Assembly (NCBI GenBank): GCA_947492175.1
Contig: CANLMQ010000027.1
Location: 12,715-76,714 of the forward strand
DNA: 64,000 bases
DNA from: an uncultured Draconibacterium sp.
Lineage (GTDB): Bacteria; Bacteroidota; Bacteroidia; Bacteroidales; Prolixibacteraceae
Reading direction: 5' to 3'
Shown: positions 18,480 through 27,767 of the stretch, piece by piece
How positions within the stretch are numbered: position 1 is the stretch's first letter
Layout: each line of letters starts with the position of its first letter
Made by a program: the position numbers and the translations under genes
Notes under the pieces: model-generated
Told to the model about the DNA's origin: nothing
Databases searched by the model: none
What the model saw: the letters and a program-made list of their open reading frames with translations, nothing else

Positions 18480-20189
18480 ATGGAATTTAGCGTAAGCATA
18501 ATTGATGGTCTGGTAATTCTGGGTTACCTGGTTGGAGTTGTATTACTCGGCATTTATACAGTCAGAAAAAAAATAAAAACGGCATCATCTGAAGACTATT
18601 TTTTGGCAAGTCGGTCATTAAAATGGCCGATAATAGGCACAGCTCTTTTTGCAGCCAATATTTCAACCATACATCTTATAGGGTTTGCCGAATCAGGATT
18701 CAAATACGGATTGGTTGATGGTTTATTTGAATGGCTGGCCATCCCGTTTTTAATATTCCTTGGTTTTGTTATTGCCCCTTATTTTTTTAAAAAACGCACT
18801 TCTACAATACCCGAGTTATATGAAAAAAGATTCAACGGAGCTTCCAGAACTTATATGGTTGTTTTAGCAATATTAACAGCCTTACTTTTACACATAGGAA
18901 TTAGTTTATATGCAGGTGCAGCGCTGGTTCAACAGTTCTTTGGCCTCGATCCAACCATGGGTATTATTTTTATTGCAGTTTTAACCGGATTATACACCGT
19001 TGTTGGGGGGTTAAAAGCCATTACAACTGTTGAAGCAGTGCAAACTGTTTTGCTGATTCTGGGAGCACTACTGCTTACCTGCTTTGGTATTTTTGCTTTA
19101 GGTGATGTTGGTGTTCATAGTTTTGCAGAGTTTAAAGCAAGCCTAAAACCAGATACACTATCCATACTCCGGGCTCCCAACAGTCCGGCAAATCCGCCAA
19201 GCGGAGGAATTTCATGGTATTCTGCACTCTTGGGTTATTTTGTACTTGGATCGTGGTATTGGTTTTCCGACCAAACCATTGTGCAGCGCTCACTGGGATC
19301 AAAAACTCAGTACGATGCACAAGTCGGACCAATTTTTACAGCCTTGCTAAAAATACTTCCGGTCTTATTCTTTCTGCTTCCCGGAACTCTGGCTTTTGTT
19401 TTGTTCAAAACAGGTATTGGAGAAGACACCAAACTTACCTTGCCCTACATGATTGACCAATTAATGCCTGTTGGATTAAAAGGTCTGATAATTGCATCCC
19501 TTTTGGCTGCATTAATGAGCTCTGTAGGTGCAGCAATAAACAGTGCGTCAACCCTGTTTTCTATCGACATTGTTAAACGGCTAAAACCACAAACCAGCGA
19601 CAAACATTTGGTTTTAACCGGTCGAATAACCGGAATCGTGGTAATGGTACTGGCAATAATGTGGTCAACACAAGCCAGTAAATTTGGCGACACAATTATT
19701 TATACAGTAAATGCACTGGGCGCAATGATTGCTCCTCCAATTGCGGCTGTATTTTTATGGGGAATGTTTTGGAAAAGAGGGACGGCGAAAGCTGCCAACT
19801 ACACTTTTGCGTTTGGACTTATTACTGGTGTTTTTGTTTTTATGTTCGATTTTCCCTATCAAAATCTGGTCCCCGGCCTCGATGCAATTGCAAGGTTTGT
19901 AGCAGATTCTTCAAATCACACCTTATTGCCGGAAAGTAAAATTATCACCAACGTTTTAGGTATTAACTTTATGATGCAGGCATGGTGGAAATTTGTACTC
20001 TGTTCCCTATTATTTATAGTAGTAAGTTATGCAACACCCAAACCAACAGAAGCACAAATATCAAACTGTATTAGCCTTAAAGAATACTGGCCAAAAAAAT
20101 GGTCGGGCATTACCGATTACAGAGTAATTGGTTTTGGCATTTTTGCCATCTTGATAATAATATGGGTTATATTGGAAGCATTGGCTTAA
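18480..20189 (+). CDS. Sodium:solute symporter (SSS family), probable sugar importer
   Basis: A 569-residue inner-membrane transporter with about 14 membrane spans. Family features are SSEDYFLASRSLKWPIIGTALFAANIS, TVVGGLKAITTVEAVQ, SDQTIVQRSLGSK and AALMSSVGAAINSASTLFSIDI, typical of SGLT-like SSS proteins. Its position between fucosidases suggests uptake of released fucose or a related monosaccharide (inference). The 85-nt gap before it contains a hairpin (TGCC-TTAA-GGCA, about 18428-18446) that could tune expression. No SusC/SusD pair is present in the window. Confidence 0.9.
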   Translation: MEFSVSIIDGLVILGYLVGVVLLGIYTVRKKIKTASSEDYFLASRSLKWPIIGTALFAANISTIHLIGFAESGFKYGLVDGLFEWLAIPFLIFLGFVIAPYFFKKRTSTIPELYEKRFNGASRTYMVVLAILTALLLHIGISLYAGAALVQQFFGLDPTMGIIFIAVLTGLYTVVGGLKAITTVEAVQTVLLILGALLLTCFGIFALGDVGVHSFAEFKASLKPDTLSILRAPNSPANPPSGGISWYSALLGYFVLGSWYWFSDQTIVQRSLGSKTQYDAQVGPIFTALLKILPVLFFLLPGTLAFVLFKTGIGEDTKLTLPYMIDQLMPVGLKGLIIASLLAALMSSVGAAINSASTLFSIDIVKRLKPQTSDKHLVLTGRITGIVVMVLAIMWSTQASKFGDTIIYTVNALGAMIAPPIAAVFLWGMFWKRGTAKAANYTFAFGLITGVFVFMFDFPYQNLVPGLDAIARFVADSSNHTLLPESKIITNVLGINFMMQAWWKFVLCSLLFIVVSYATPKPTEAQISNCISLKEYWPKKWSGITDYRVIGFGIFAILIIIWVILEALA

Positions 20190-20237
20190 TCTAAACAAAC
20201 TACTTTCTACTAAAATTATCATACACAATACCATTCA

Positions 20238-21842
20238 ATGGAAACAATCATCAAGCTTATTTTTGCTGCATCTGTTATTTTAAGCGGTTGTAAAACCAAT
20301 AAGAAAGTAATTTTTGAACCAACTGTTGAGTCCCTTCAGCAATACGAAACTCCGGAATGGTTCAGAGATGCCAAGTTTGGAATATATTGCCACTGGAATG
20401 CACAATCTGCTTCGAAGAGCAGGAACAACGGATGGTATGCCCGTTACATGTACGAAGAAGGACATCCGGCATACAACGATCATCTTAAAAACTGGGGACA
20501 TCCTTCAGAGATAGGCTACAAAGACATTATTGAAGCCTGGAATGCAGACAAATTTGATGCAGGCCATTGGATACGTCTTTTTCATGATGCTGGAGCCAAA
20601 TACGTGCTTACAATGGCGGTACATCACGATAACTTTGATTTTTGGAATTCCAAATATCAACCCAGATGGAATTCAATGAATTATGGCCCCAAAGTAGACG
20701 TATGTGCCGAGATGAAAAAGGAGTGTGAAAAAGTTGGCATTCGCTGGGGGGTAAGAACACATCTGGGAAGAACATATAGCTGGTTTCAAACCAACAAAAG
20801 AGCCGATACAAAGGGACCCAAAAAAGGCATGCCATACGATGGAAATAATCCCGACTTTGAAGATTTATACCTTGAAAAAGCAACTAAAGAACAAATTGGA
20901 GAAAAGTACAATCAAATTCGTCACCCACTTAAACCTTCAGAGGAATGGATGAAACAGTGGAAAAACCGAATGTTCGATTTAATTGACAATTACCATCCCG
21001 ACCATTTTTATTTTGATGGGGCCATTCCGTTTATGAACGACAGCGGACGCACCGGAATGGAAGTTATTGCTCATTACTACAATCACAATGCCTCTCTCCA
21101 TAATGGTAAAAACGAAGGCGTTATGGTTATTAAAGACATAAAAGACCACGGATTTTATTACGATAAAGTTTCATCGGTTGTTCTCGAACGGACACGGGAA
21201 AATAACATCGTTTTTCCACCACGCGAAACAGAAAACTCAACCGGCCCCTGGTTTTACACCGGAGATGAAACAGACTATCGCAGCTCAGAAAGTCTTCTGC
21301 ACGAGATGATTGATGTAGTCTCAAAGAACTGCAATTTTGTTTTAAATGTTCCTCCAAAACCTGATGGCACGTTCGATAATAATTCTCTTAATATCCTTAA
21401 AGATTTTGGCATTTGGTTAAGACAAAATGGCGAGGCAATTTATGCATCCCGTCCTTGGAAAACATTTGGAGAGGGTGATATCCGTTTTACAGTGAATGGT
21501 AAAAATTTGTATGCAATTTTTCTAAACAGGCCAAACAAAAACACGACAATTAAATCACTCCAGTTATGGAATTCAAATGTCATAAATTCGGTAAAACTTA
21601 TTGGTACCAACGAAAAAACAAACTGGAAATTTTCAGAAAAAGGGCTGGAAATTGAATTTCCTGATCATTACAACGAACAATTAGCTTATGTTTATAAAAT
21701 AAGTTGCACCAAACTTTTATCGGAACTCCCTTTCACTAAAATTAATTTAAATTCAGCAGACGAAGAAAATAGAATAAACAGAAAAAAATATGGAGCTGAT
21801 GGGAATGGAACTGTTACTTTACCCAAAAACCAAAAGAATTAA
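20238..21842 (+). CDS. Second GH29-type alpha-L-fucosidase, lipoprotein
   Basis: A 534-residue lipoprotein (lipobox ILSGC). The catalytic domain has AKFGIYCHWNAQS, LTMAVHHDNFDFWNS and HFYFDGAIPF, where the aspartate near residue 260 is the likely nucleophile; NCNFVLNVPPKPDG follows. It is clearly a GH29 relative but distant from the fucosidase at 14348, so it probably prefers a different linkage or sulfation pattern. The C-terminus is an extra beta domain. It is followed by the mutarotase gene in the same direction. Confidence 0.88.
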   Translation: METIIKLIFAASVILSGCKTNKKVIFEPTVESLQQYETPEWFRDAKFGIYCHWNAQSASKSRNNGWYARYMYEEGHPAYNDHLKNWGHPSEIGYKDIIEAWNADKFDAGHWIRLFHDAGAKYVLTMAVHHDNFDFWNSKYQPRWNSMNYGPKVDVCAEMKKECEKVGIRWGVRTHLGRTYSWFQTNKRADTKGPKKGMPYDGNNPDFEDLYLEKATKEQIGEKYNQIRHPLKPSEEWMKQWKNRMFDLIDNYHPDHFYFDGAIPFMNDSGRTGMEVIAHYYNHNASLHNGKNEGVMVIKDIKDHGFYYDKVSSVVLERTRENNIVFPPRETENSTGPWFYTGDETDYRSSESLLHEMIDVVSKNCNFVLNVPPKPDGTFDNNSLNILKDFGIWLRQNGEAIYASRPWKTFGEGDIRFTVNGKNLYAIFLNRPNKNTTIKSLQLWNSNVINSVKLIGTNEKTNWKFSEKGLEIEFPDHYNEQLAYVYKISCTKLLSELPFTKINLNSADEENRINRKKYGADGNGTVTLPKNQKN

Positions 21843-21879
21843 TACTTTTATTGCAATACATCAATACCAATAACAACTT

Positions 21880-22284
21880 ATGAAAACAGTATTTACAATA
21901 ATTCTAGCCATCTGCTTTTTTGCATGTAATTCTCCTAAAAACGAAAAGCAAAACAAACCGGTTAAACGATACGGTTGGGTAATTAAAGTAAAACCTGAAA
22001 AGCTTGAAGAGTACAAAAAATTACATGCCAATCCATGGCCTGAAGTAAATGCAATGCTCAAAAAAAGCAATATTCAAAATTATTCAATTTATTACCGCGA
22101 TGGACTGTTATTTAGTTACTTAGAATACACAGGCACCGATTTTGATGCAGATATGGCAAAAATGGCTACTGATTCAACAACGCAGGAATGGTGGAAACTA
22201 ACCGATCCTTGCCAGGAACCGGTAGAATCAGCCGAAGAAGGAGTTTGGTGGGCAGATATGGAAGAAGTTTACCACCTGGATTAA
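21880..22284 (+). CDS. L-rhamnose/L-fucose mutarotase family lipoprotein
   Basis: A 134-residue protein with a lipoprotein signal (CFFACN). The body RYGWVIKVKPEKLEEYKKLHANPWPEV, SIYYRDGLLFSYLEY and the final WWADMEEVYHLD are the RhaM-family pattern. These enzymes interconvert anomers of deoxysugars. Export of a mutarotase is less usual and suggests that it acts on sugar released outside the cytoplasm. The last 4 nt overlap the end of the convergent CHAD gene. Confidence 0.85.
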   Translation: MKTVFTIILAICFFACNSPKNEKQNKPVKRYGWVIKVKPEKLEEYKKLHANPWPEVNAMLKKSNIQNYSIYYRDGLLFSYLEYTGTDFDADMAKMATDSTTQEWWKLTDPCQEPVESAEEGVWWADMEEVYHLD

Positions 22285-23150
22285 GTATTAAAAACAGTAG
22301 CTATTTTTTCTGAAAACAACTCTGGCGAATCGCTAAAGAGTTGTTTTAATCGTGGTTTGCACTTATTGATATTTAATTCGCGAAGGTGTTTAATTTTTTT
22401 TTCTAGAATTTCAATTTCATCAGGCTCCAACCGGTATTCTGCTTTTTTTATCTCATCTGAAAAAACAGACAAGTCGTGATCTTCTCCAAGTTGTTCGGTA
22501 ATAATATCAAGTTGATCAGATTTCTGCTTAAAAAATTTAGCATGCATAAACTTGAGGAAGTTGGTTTGATAATAAAGTATTTTTAGCTTCTTTCTTAAAT
22601 CATGCAATTTTTCAGAATCATTATAAAGATTTTCATCCTGATATATTACATAGCTATTTTTAAAAGATTGATTTAGCTGATCTTCTACTAACTGCTTTGC
22701 CAACACTTTGAAATTTGCATGCAAACCCGATCCAAATTCTTTTATATAATGACCAATTGCAGCGCCTGTTTTATTTTCAAATATGTCAAATTGTAATTGT
22801 CTGTTGGTTTCCGAGAAGCGTTCTTTTACATACTTTAGCTTTCGTTCGTGAATATGCGGACTTATTTTTGAAATGCTATCCAGAACCTGAATATTTACCC
22901 ACGAATTACGAAATGCCGAAATGCTTTTCCCAAATTCCGACAACTGTTGCAAAACACCAGGGACATAATCATTTCCAGAATCTTGACAAAACAACAGCAG
23001 TGCCCGAATCCTCTTAAACGACTTTCGTACTTCGTGCACAGCTGTATTAAGCGAAATATTCTCAGCTTCTGAAAAATAAATCACCCGACTTATTTGTTTT
23101 TGTAATGCCAGATATAACTTGTCCCCTATATTTTGAACCATAATCTCCAT
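22281..23150 (-). CDS. CHAD domain protein
   Basis: A 289-residue helical protein. The start LNTAVHEVRKSFKRIRALL is the hallmark CHAD motif in which the conserved histidine and basic residues bind polyphosphate, and a second repeat occurs at SEKLHDLRKKLKILYYQ. CHAD proteins associate with polyphosphate granules or with CYTH enzymes. No CYTH or ppk gene is nearby. It is convergent with the mutarotase and separated by 270 nt from hflX, so it is probably a single-gene unit. Confidence 0.85.
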   Translation of the reverse strand: MEIMVQNIGDKLYLALQKQISRVIYFSEAENISLNTAVHEVRKSFKRIRALLLFCQDSGNDYVPGVLQQLSEFGKSISAFRNSWVNIQVLDSISKISPHIHERKLKYVKERFSETNRQLQFDIFENKTGAAIGHYIKEFGSGLHANFKVLAKQLVEDQLNQSFKNSYVIYQDENLYNDSEKLHDLRKKLKILYYQTNFLKFMHAKFFKQKSDQLDIITEQLGEDHDLSVFSDEIKKAEYRLEPDEIEILEKKIKHLRELNINKCKPRLKQLFSDSPELFSEKIATVFNT

Positions 23151-23419
23151 ATAACCAGGAAATTTAAAGTTAGTAAATATCCAACAGAATCATATAAAAC
23201 ATTCAATAATACACACTTACCAATCTTGAACATGTCAGAAAAGATTGATGACAGATTAAAAAGAAGATTGATATGGATTAATTCAATCTCATCAATCATT
23301 TCAATCTAAACCCAGTTGAAATATTTTGCAAAAAATGCCCGAATATTGTTGATATGTACCAGACTTTATTACCATACGGCACATAAATAATGTAAAGACT
23401 CAGGCCACAACAATTTTTT

Positions 23420-24631
23420 CTATTGCACTCCTTCTGTCCATTCCGAATTATATAAATAATCGTTGTAAGGGAATCGTTGCGAATGAATACTTTTTACGCG
23501 TTCGTACAATTCATTTTTAAAATCTTCAACATTTGATTTTTCTTTAGCTGAAATAAATAGTGCAGGCGTATTACTCTTAGCCATCCACGAATTTTTCCAT
23601 TCATCTAAAGTAAAATTGGCTTTTGTACGTGGCGACAAATCATCTTCATCTTTTTCTTCGTAGGTAAATGCATCAATTTTATTAAAAATGTACAGGGTTG
23701 GCTTATCTCCCGCTTCAATTTCCTGCAAAGTATTGTCAACAGTTTCAATCTGCTCCTCAAATCCCGGATGCGAAATATCTACAATATGTAACAACACATC
23801 GGCTTCGCGAACCTCATCGAGTGTAGATTTAAACGATTCGACCAAACCATGCGGAAGCTTTCGAATAAATCCAACCGTATCTGCCATTAAAAAAGGCAGA
23901 TTACCGATCACTACCTTTCGCACTGTTGTATCGAGTGTCGCAAAAAGTTTGTTTTCTGCAAAAACCTCCGATTTTGCCAACATATTTAATATGGTAGATT
24001 TCCCAACATTTGTATAACCTACCAAAGCAACACGAACCAGTTTTCCACGGTTTTTTCGCTGAGTTGCCTTTTGCTTATCAATTTTTACGAGCTGTGTTTT
24101 TAAACGGGCAATTTTATCAAGAATAATCCGGCGGTCAGTTTCAATCTGTGTTTCACCGGGTCCACGCATACCAATTCCTCCACGCTGACGCTCGAGGTGA
24201 GTCCACATGCGTGTTAACCGCGGAAGCAAATATTGATACTGAGCCAACTCTACCTGTGTTTTGGCATGCGCTGTTTGTGCACGCTTGGCAAAAATATCAA
24301 GGATCAGATTGGTACGATCCAGAATTTTACATTCCAATATGCGTTCGATATTACGAAGTTGGGTTGGAGATAATTCATCGTCGAAAATTACAGTATCGGC
24401 CTCAACTACTTTTATATAGTTTCCTATTTCTTCAAGTTTCCCAGGTCCAACAAAAGTAGCTTTGTTGGGAATATCCAGTTTTTGCGTAAACTTTTTCAAT
24501 ACCACAGCACCGGCCGTATCGGCCAAAAACTCCAGTTCGTCCAGATATTCCTGTACTTGTCGTTCGTCCTGCGCATGGTTTATTAAACCTACTATTACTG
24601 CTTTTTCTGTTTCTGGTGCTGTTTCAATCAT
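23420..24631 (-). CDS. hflX: GTPase HflX
   Basis: A ribosome-associated GTPase that rescues or splits stalled ribosomes. The N-terminal HflX domain contains FVGPGKLEEIGNYI and DTVIFDDELSPTQLRNIE, followed by RGGIGMRGPGETQIETDRR. The G domain has G1 GYTNVGKST, G3 DTVGFIRKLPHGLVESFKSTLDE and NKID. The length of 403 residues is normal. The final segment (YDYLYNSEW) is typical of Bacteroidota members. Confidence 0.95.
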   Translation of the reverse strand: MIETAPETEKAVIVGLINHAQDERQVQEYLDELEFLADTAGAVVLKKFTQKLDIPNKATFVGPGKLEEIGNYIKVVEADTVIFDDELSPTQLRNIERILECKILDRTNLILDIFAKRAQTAHAKTQVELAQYQYLLPRLTRMWTHLERQRGGIGMRGPGETQIETDRRIILDKIARLKTQLVKIDKQKATQRKNRGKLVRVALVGYTNVGKSTILNMLAKSEVFAENKLFATLDTTVRKVVIGNLPFLMADTVGFIRKLPHGLVESFKSTLDEVREADVLLHIVDISHPGFEEQIETVDNTLQEIEAGDKPTLYIFNKIDAFTYEEKDEDDLSPRTKANFTLDEWKNSWMAKSNTPALFISAKEKSNVEDFKNELYERVKSIHSQRFPYNDYLYNSEWTEGVQ

Positions 24632-24645
24632 GCTTTTAATTAATG

Positions 24646-24681
24646 GTAAAAAAAAACTCCTGCTTCAATAGAAACAGGAGT
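24646..24681 (-). terminator. Intrinsic terminator after the first tonB gene
   Basis: On the minus strand ACTCCTG (24681-24675) pairs with CAGGAGT (24662-24656) and is followed by a run of nine T residues. It lies 24 nt past the tonB stop codon at 24705 and upstream of hflX, so hflX must have its own promoter. Confidence 0.85.
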
Positions 24682-24704
24682 GCAAAAATATTGTTTTTTA
24701 TTTG

Positions 24705-25394
24705 TTACTGCAACACGAAGTTAATTGGTACCGTGTACGATACGTTAACCGGTTTCCCGCGTTGTTTTCCAGCCTTCCATGGTGGAAGAGCATTCACAAC
24801 ACGAAGTGCTTCTTTATCCAAAGATGGGTCAACTCCCCTTGCAATAGAAGCATTGGTAACTTTACCTGTTTTACTAACCACAAAAGTTACATAAACTTTT
24901 CCCTGAATACCGTTTTCCTGAGCAATAACAGGATATTTAATGGCATTTGCAATATACTTACGCAATGCTAAATCTCCTCCCGGGAATTCCGGCATATCTT
25001 CAACAATAAAAAATACCTGAGCTTCTTCTTCTTCTTCCTCTTCTGCAGTTTCAATTACAGGAGCAACATCAATTACAGTTTCATCATCTGCTTCAGTATC
25101 TTCAATCTCTAATTCATCTTCAATCTCAACATCGTCGTCTACAATGTTCAGTACCTCGATCACTTTTGGTGGTGGAGGTGGTGGAGGTGGTTTTACCTCT
25201 TGCTCGCGCGTAATTGGGATAATTTCTTCTTCAACTTCCGCAGTTTGAATAGTACCTAACGATTCAGCTTTCGTTGGTTTTGTAGTCCATTCAAAAGCCA
25301 AAAGTGTAACGCCTAACGCGACTACTAAACCAATCAGAATAAAAGTATTTCTTTTACTCTCAAGATCAGCTTTTTTAGATTTTTTAAGTTCCAT
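24705..25394 (-). CDS. TonB energy-transducing protein
   Basis: A 229-residue inner-membrane protein that couples the proton motive force to outer-membrane receptors. One N-terminal span (residues 18-37) is followed by a proline run (eight prolines) and an acidic linker. The C-terminal TonB domain reads FPGGDLALRKYIANAIKYP, GKVYVTFVVSKTGKV and VDPSLDKEALRVV. It is a close paralog of the next gene upstream, separated by about 110 nt, so a tandem duplication is likely. Confidence 0.92.
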   Translation of the reverse strand: MELKKSKKADLESKRNTFILIGLVVALGVTLLAFEWTTKPTKAESLGTIQTAEVEEEIIPITREQEVKPPPPPPPPKVIEVLNIVDDDVEIEDELEIEDTEADDETVIDVAPVIETAEEEEEEEAQVFFIVEDMPEFPGGDLALRKYIANAIKYPVIAQENGIQGKVYVTFVVSKTGKVTNASIARGVDPSLDKEALRVVNALPPWKAGKQRGKPVNVSYTVPINFVLQ

Positions 25395-25505
25395 ACTACT
25401 TATTAATTATTTGTTTTATTCGATTTTTTTTGCCCTTTAAAAACGGGGCTTAAAGATAAAAAATAATATTTACTTACAAGATAAAAGTCCATTGATTTAT
25501 AAAAT

Positions 25506-26189
25506 CTATCTCAAGTTGAAATATATAGGCACACTGTACCTGACTTTAACCGCTTTTCCTGCCTGCCTGCCCGGTTTCCAATCTGGCATTCCTTTTACAA
25601 CCCTTAAGGCTTCATTATTAAGCGAGGGATCTACACCCCGTAATAAACTTACATTATATATATTGCCATTCTCATCAACTACAAAACTTACATAGACCTT
25701 CCCTTCAATTCCATTTTCCTGCGCAATTACAGGGTATTTAACATTTCTTGACAAATAATTGATTAAAGCTCTTTTTCCTCCTGGAAATTCCGGCATAACT
25801 TCTGCCGAGACAAAAACCTCATCTGGTTTATCTTCTTCTAATGGTTGAAATATCTGATTTGTAAAATCAATATCAATGAAATCTTCGGGCTCAGAACTAA
25901 CTACCTCAATATTCTCGTCAACCATTGAAGTATTGTCAACAATATCGAAACGTTGAACCTTAACCATTGGCTTTGGCAGTTCTTCTTTTTCTGCTGGTGT
26001 AGACGGAATAAAAATATAGTCTTCGTTCACAAAATCATTGCTACCGAAATATTTCACTTCCTCTACCTTTTGGGTTTTCCACTCGAAAGCATACAAAACG
26101 CAGCTTAATGCCAAAACCAAACCAATTAAAAAGAAGAGACTTTTTTTGTTCTCAAGATTAGCTTTTTCGTTTTTTTTATTTTCAATCAT
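25506..26189 (-). CDS. TonB energy-transducing protein, second copy
   Basis: A 227-residue paralog of the adjacent TonB with the same order: N-terminal span (FFLIGLVLALSCVLYAFEW), linker, and C-terminal domain (FPGGKRALINYLSRNVKYP, GKVYVSFVVDENG). Unlike its neighbour the linker has no long proline run, which may reflect a different reach or partner set. The start lies about 150 nt from the tRNA-Ala gene, the insertion point of the island. Confidence 0.92.
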   Translation of the reverse strand: MIENKKNEKANLENKKSLFFLIGLVLALSCVLYAFEWKTQKVEEVKYFGSNDFVNEDYIFIPSTPAEKEELPKPMVKVQRFDIVDNTSMVDENIEVVSSEPEDFIDIDFTNQIFQPLEEDKPDEVFVSAEVMPEFPGGKRALINYLSRNVKYPVIAQENGIEGKVYVSFVVDENGNIYNVSLLRGVDPSLNNEALRVVKGMPDWKPGRQAGKAVKVRYSVPIYFNLR

Positions 26190-26315
26190 GGCTTAACTGT
26201 TTAAATGGGTGAATCAAAATAAATTAAAGAACGCCGGCTTGTTTTCTGCAGAACAATTAACCAATAACAAAAACTTTACCAGAAATTTTATATTAGCATT
26301 AAATAAAAATATTTT

Positions 26316-26323
26316 TATATTTG
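26316..26323 (+). promoter_or_regulatory. -7 box of the tRNA-Ala promoter
   Basis: TATATTTG matches the Bacteroidota -7 consensus TAnnTTTG exactly and ends 11 nt before the tRNA. The -33 region is AT-rich without a clear TTTG. Confidence 0.5.
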
Positions 26324-26334
26324 CACACTCAAAC

Positions 26335-26408
26335 GGGGGATTAGCTCAGTTGGCTAGAGCGTTTGACTGGCAGTCAAGAGGTCGGGGGTTCGATTCCCCC
26401 ATTCTCCA
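26335..26408 (+). tRNA. tRNA-Ala (anticodon GGC)
   Basis: All arms fold: a 7-bp acceptor (GGGGGAT with ATTCTCC, two G-U pairs), D arm GCTC/GAGC, anticodon stem TTTGA/TCAAG with loop CTGGCAG, hence anticodon GGC at 26369-26371, and T arm GGGGG-TTCGATT-CCCCC. The discriminator is A and the CCA end is not fully encoded (ACC follows). The 3' half from 26365 on is the attachment site of the island, so the part after the core is probably supplied by the element. A second 3' half with a different T stem lies at 63688-63731. Confidence 0.95.
26365..26383 (+). repeat. attL core within the tRNA
   Basis: GACTGGCAGTCAAGAGGTC, covering the end of the anticodon stem, the anticodon loop and the variable region of tRNA-Ala. 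It is identical to 63688-63706. The bases just before (T versus A) and after (G versus A) differ. Confidence 0.88.
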
Positions 26409-26419
26409 CCCTTATAATC

Positions 26420-26452
26420 AAAGAGTTACGACAATATGTGACTCTTTTTTTT
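26420..26452 (+). terminator. Terminator after tRNA-Ala
   Basis: AAAGAGTTAC pairs with GTGACTCTTT around an 8-nt loop (one G-U pair) and is followed by a T run. A closely related terminator follows the second tRNA 3' half at 63742. Confidence 0.75.
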
Positions 26453-26458
26453 ATTTAC

Positions 26459-26480
26459 TGTGTAGTTCTGATGTGTAGTT
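26459..26480 (+). repeat. Left pair of candidate integrase arm sites
   Basis: TGTGTAGTT occurs at 26459-26467 and 26472-26480, starts 13 bp apart. The same pair with the same spacing and orientation occurs inside the right end (63587 and 63600). This is the layout expected for arm-type binding sites of a tyrosine integrase. Confidence 0.65.
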
Positions 26481-26491
26481 TTACATTTAAA

Positions 26492-27766
26492 TTACTCAAA
26501 AACGGTAAATCGATGTTCACTTCGATCCTTACTTATAAACTTTGCAATTTCCTTTTGATTATTATAGTGCTTGGCGGTTGTTCTATAATTTGTATGTTGT
26601 TGAAGCTTAAAAACCTGCCTATAACTATAAATTTCACTAGCTGTTATATAAGTACTGCGCAATTGTTTCATCTGAATTTTGTAATTCCGATTTAATCTTT
26701 TAAAGAAGAAAGTAAAACTTTTACTTGCGACTTTTTCCATATTTTGTCGACCAAGTATTTCAGGTGCAATAATATAGTTTTTCGAACCCTTATTTTCATT
26801 TAATCCAATGTCTATTAATAAATCTTCAAGTTCTTTAATAACCGGGATGTAGGTATATTCATACTCCTGCTGGTGTAAATTGTTTTTTAGTTTGTTCAAT
26901 TTTATGTTTGGAGATTTTATATAAATAGGTTCTCCATTTTCATAATTAATCATATCCCAGCTCATTACGAATATTTCTTCATTTCTTCTACCTGTAAATG
27001 CTTTTAATTTTATTGCATCTTTTAACCAATATTTATACATATTTCTTATAGTTGTCTTACCAATCTTTTGTATAGCCCCTTCAGGTTTAATAATATCTAA
27101 AAGAGCGTAGAAATCCTTTGTGGAAATTGAGTTATTGGTGCCTTTCTCTGTTTTAAGTTTAATTTCTTTGAATGGATTTCTAATTTGATAACCTTTTTTT
27201 TCAATTAGAAAAGAATAAACTGACCTCATTGCTTTAACATGATGATTAAACGTGTATGCTGAGGTAGTACGATTTAGAAGAAAAGAGTAATATTCACCTA
27301 TCAAGTGGTCATTAATATCCGTGATTTTCAAAGTATTAATGTCAATACCTTTCCCTTTTATAAATTCTTTGTATTTATTAAAAAAGCTATTAATTGAATT
27401 CAAATAGCCATCTGAATTATGTTTTTTCTGATGATTTGGAGTATCAATATCAGCTAAATAATCTAAGTACATTGCCATACAATCAATTAGAAGCTGTGGC
27501 TTTATATGAACTGGTGAATTTGGTATAATACCATTTAAAATATCCGTTCTATAATCAATTAGTTCTTTAACTGCCCCCTCATAAGATCTCGAAACAAGTG
27601 TCTTTGTAATCCTTTTTCCATTGTAAAAAACTATGGTTCGGTATGCTGTGTTTTCGATAGGGTGTTTGCAATTTTTATAGGGTGAAACATTATTATGGAT
27701 TGTTTTCCCACATTTTAAACATCTAATTTCTAATCCTTTAAATTTACGATAGACTAATCTTTTCAT
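26492..27766 (-). CDS. Tyrosine integrase of the island
   Basis: A 424-residue site-specific recombinase. An N-terminal zinc-ribbon-like segment (CLKCGKTI then NCKHP) is followed by a SAM-like core-binding domain around residues 100-210 and the catalytic domain. First arginine: TGRRNEE. Box II: KQLRSTYIT, with lysine where HxxR members have histidine. Then QQHTNYRTTAKHY, carrying the late histidine and the nucleophilic tyrosine. It points away from the tRNA with its 3' end 84 nt from it, the usual arrangement for tRNA-targeting integrases. It is preceded by an excisionase-like gene with 1 nt between. Confidence 0.92.
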   Translation of the reverse strand: MKRLVYRKFKGLEIRCLKCGKTIHNNVSPYKNCKHPIENTAYRTIVFYNGKRITKTLVSRSYEGAVKELIDYRTDILNGIIPNSPVHIKPQLLIDCMAMYLDYLADIDTPNHQKKHNSDGYLNSINSFFNKYKEFIKGKGIDINTLKITDINDHLIGEYYSFLLNRTTSAYTFNHHVKAMRSVYSFLIEKKGYQIRNPFKEIKLKTEKGTNNSISTKDFYALLDIIKPEGAIQKIGKTTIRNMYKYWLKDAIKLKAFTGRRNEEIFVMSWDMINYENGEPIYIKSPNIKLNKLKNNLHQQEYEYTYIPVIKELEDLLIDIGLNENKGSKNYIIAPEILGRQNMEKVASKSFTFFFKRLNRNYKIQMKQLRSTYITASEIYSYRQVFKLQQHTNYRTTAKHYNNQKEIAKFISKDRSEHRFTVFE

Positions 27767-27767
27767 C

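Noticed and set aside
26209..26478. 89-residue frame across the tRNA gene
   Set aside because: It reads through the complete tRNA-Ala and its terminator, so it is a chance frame.
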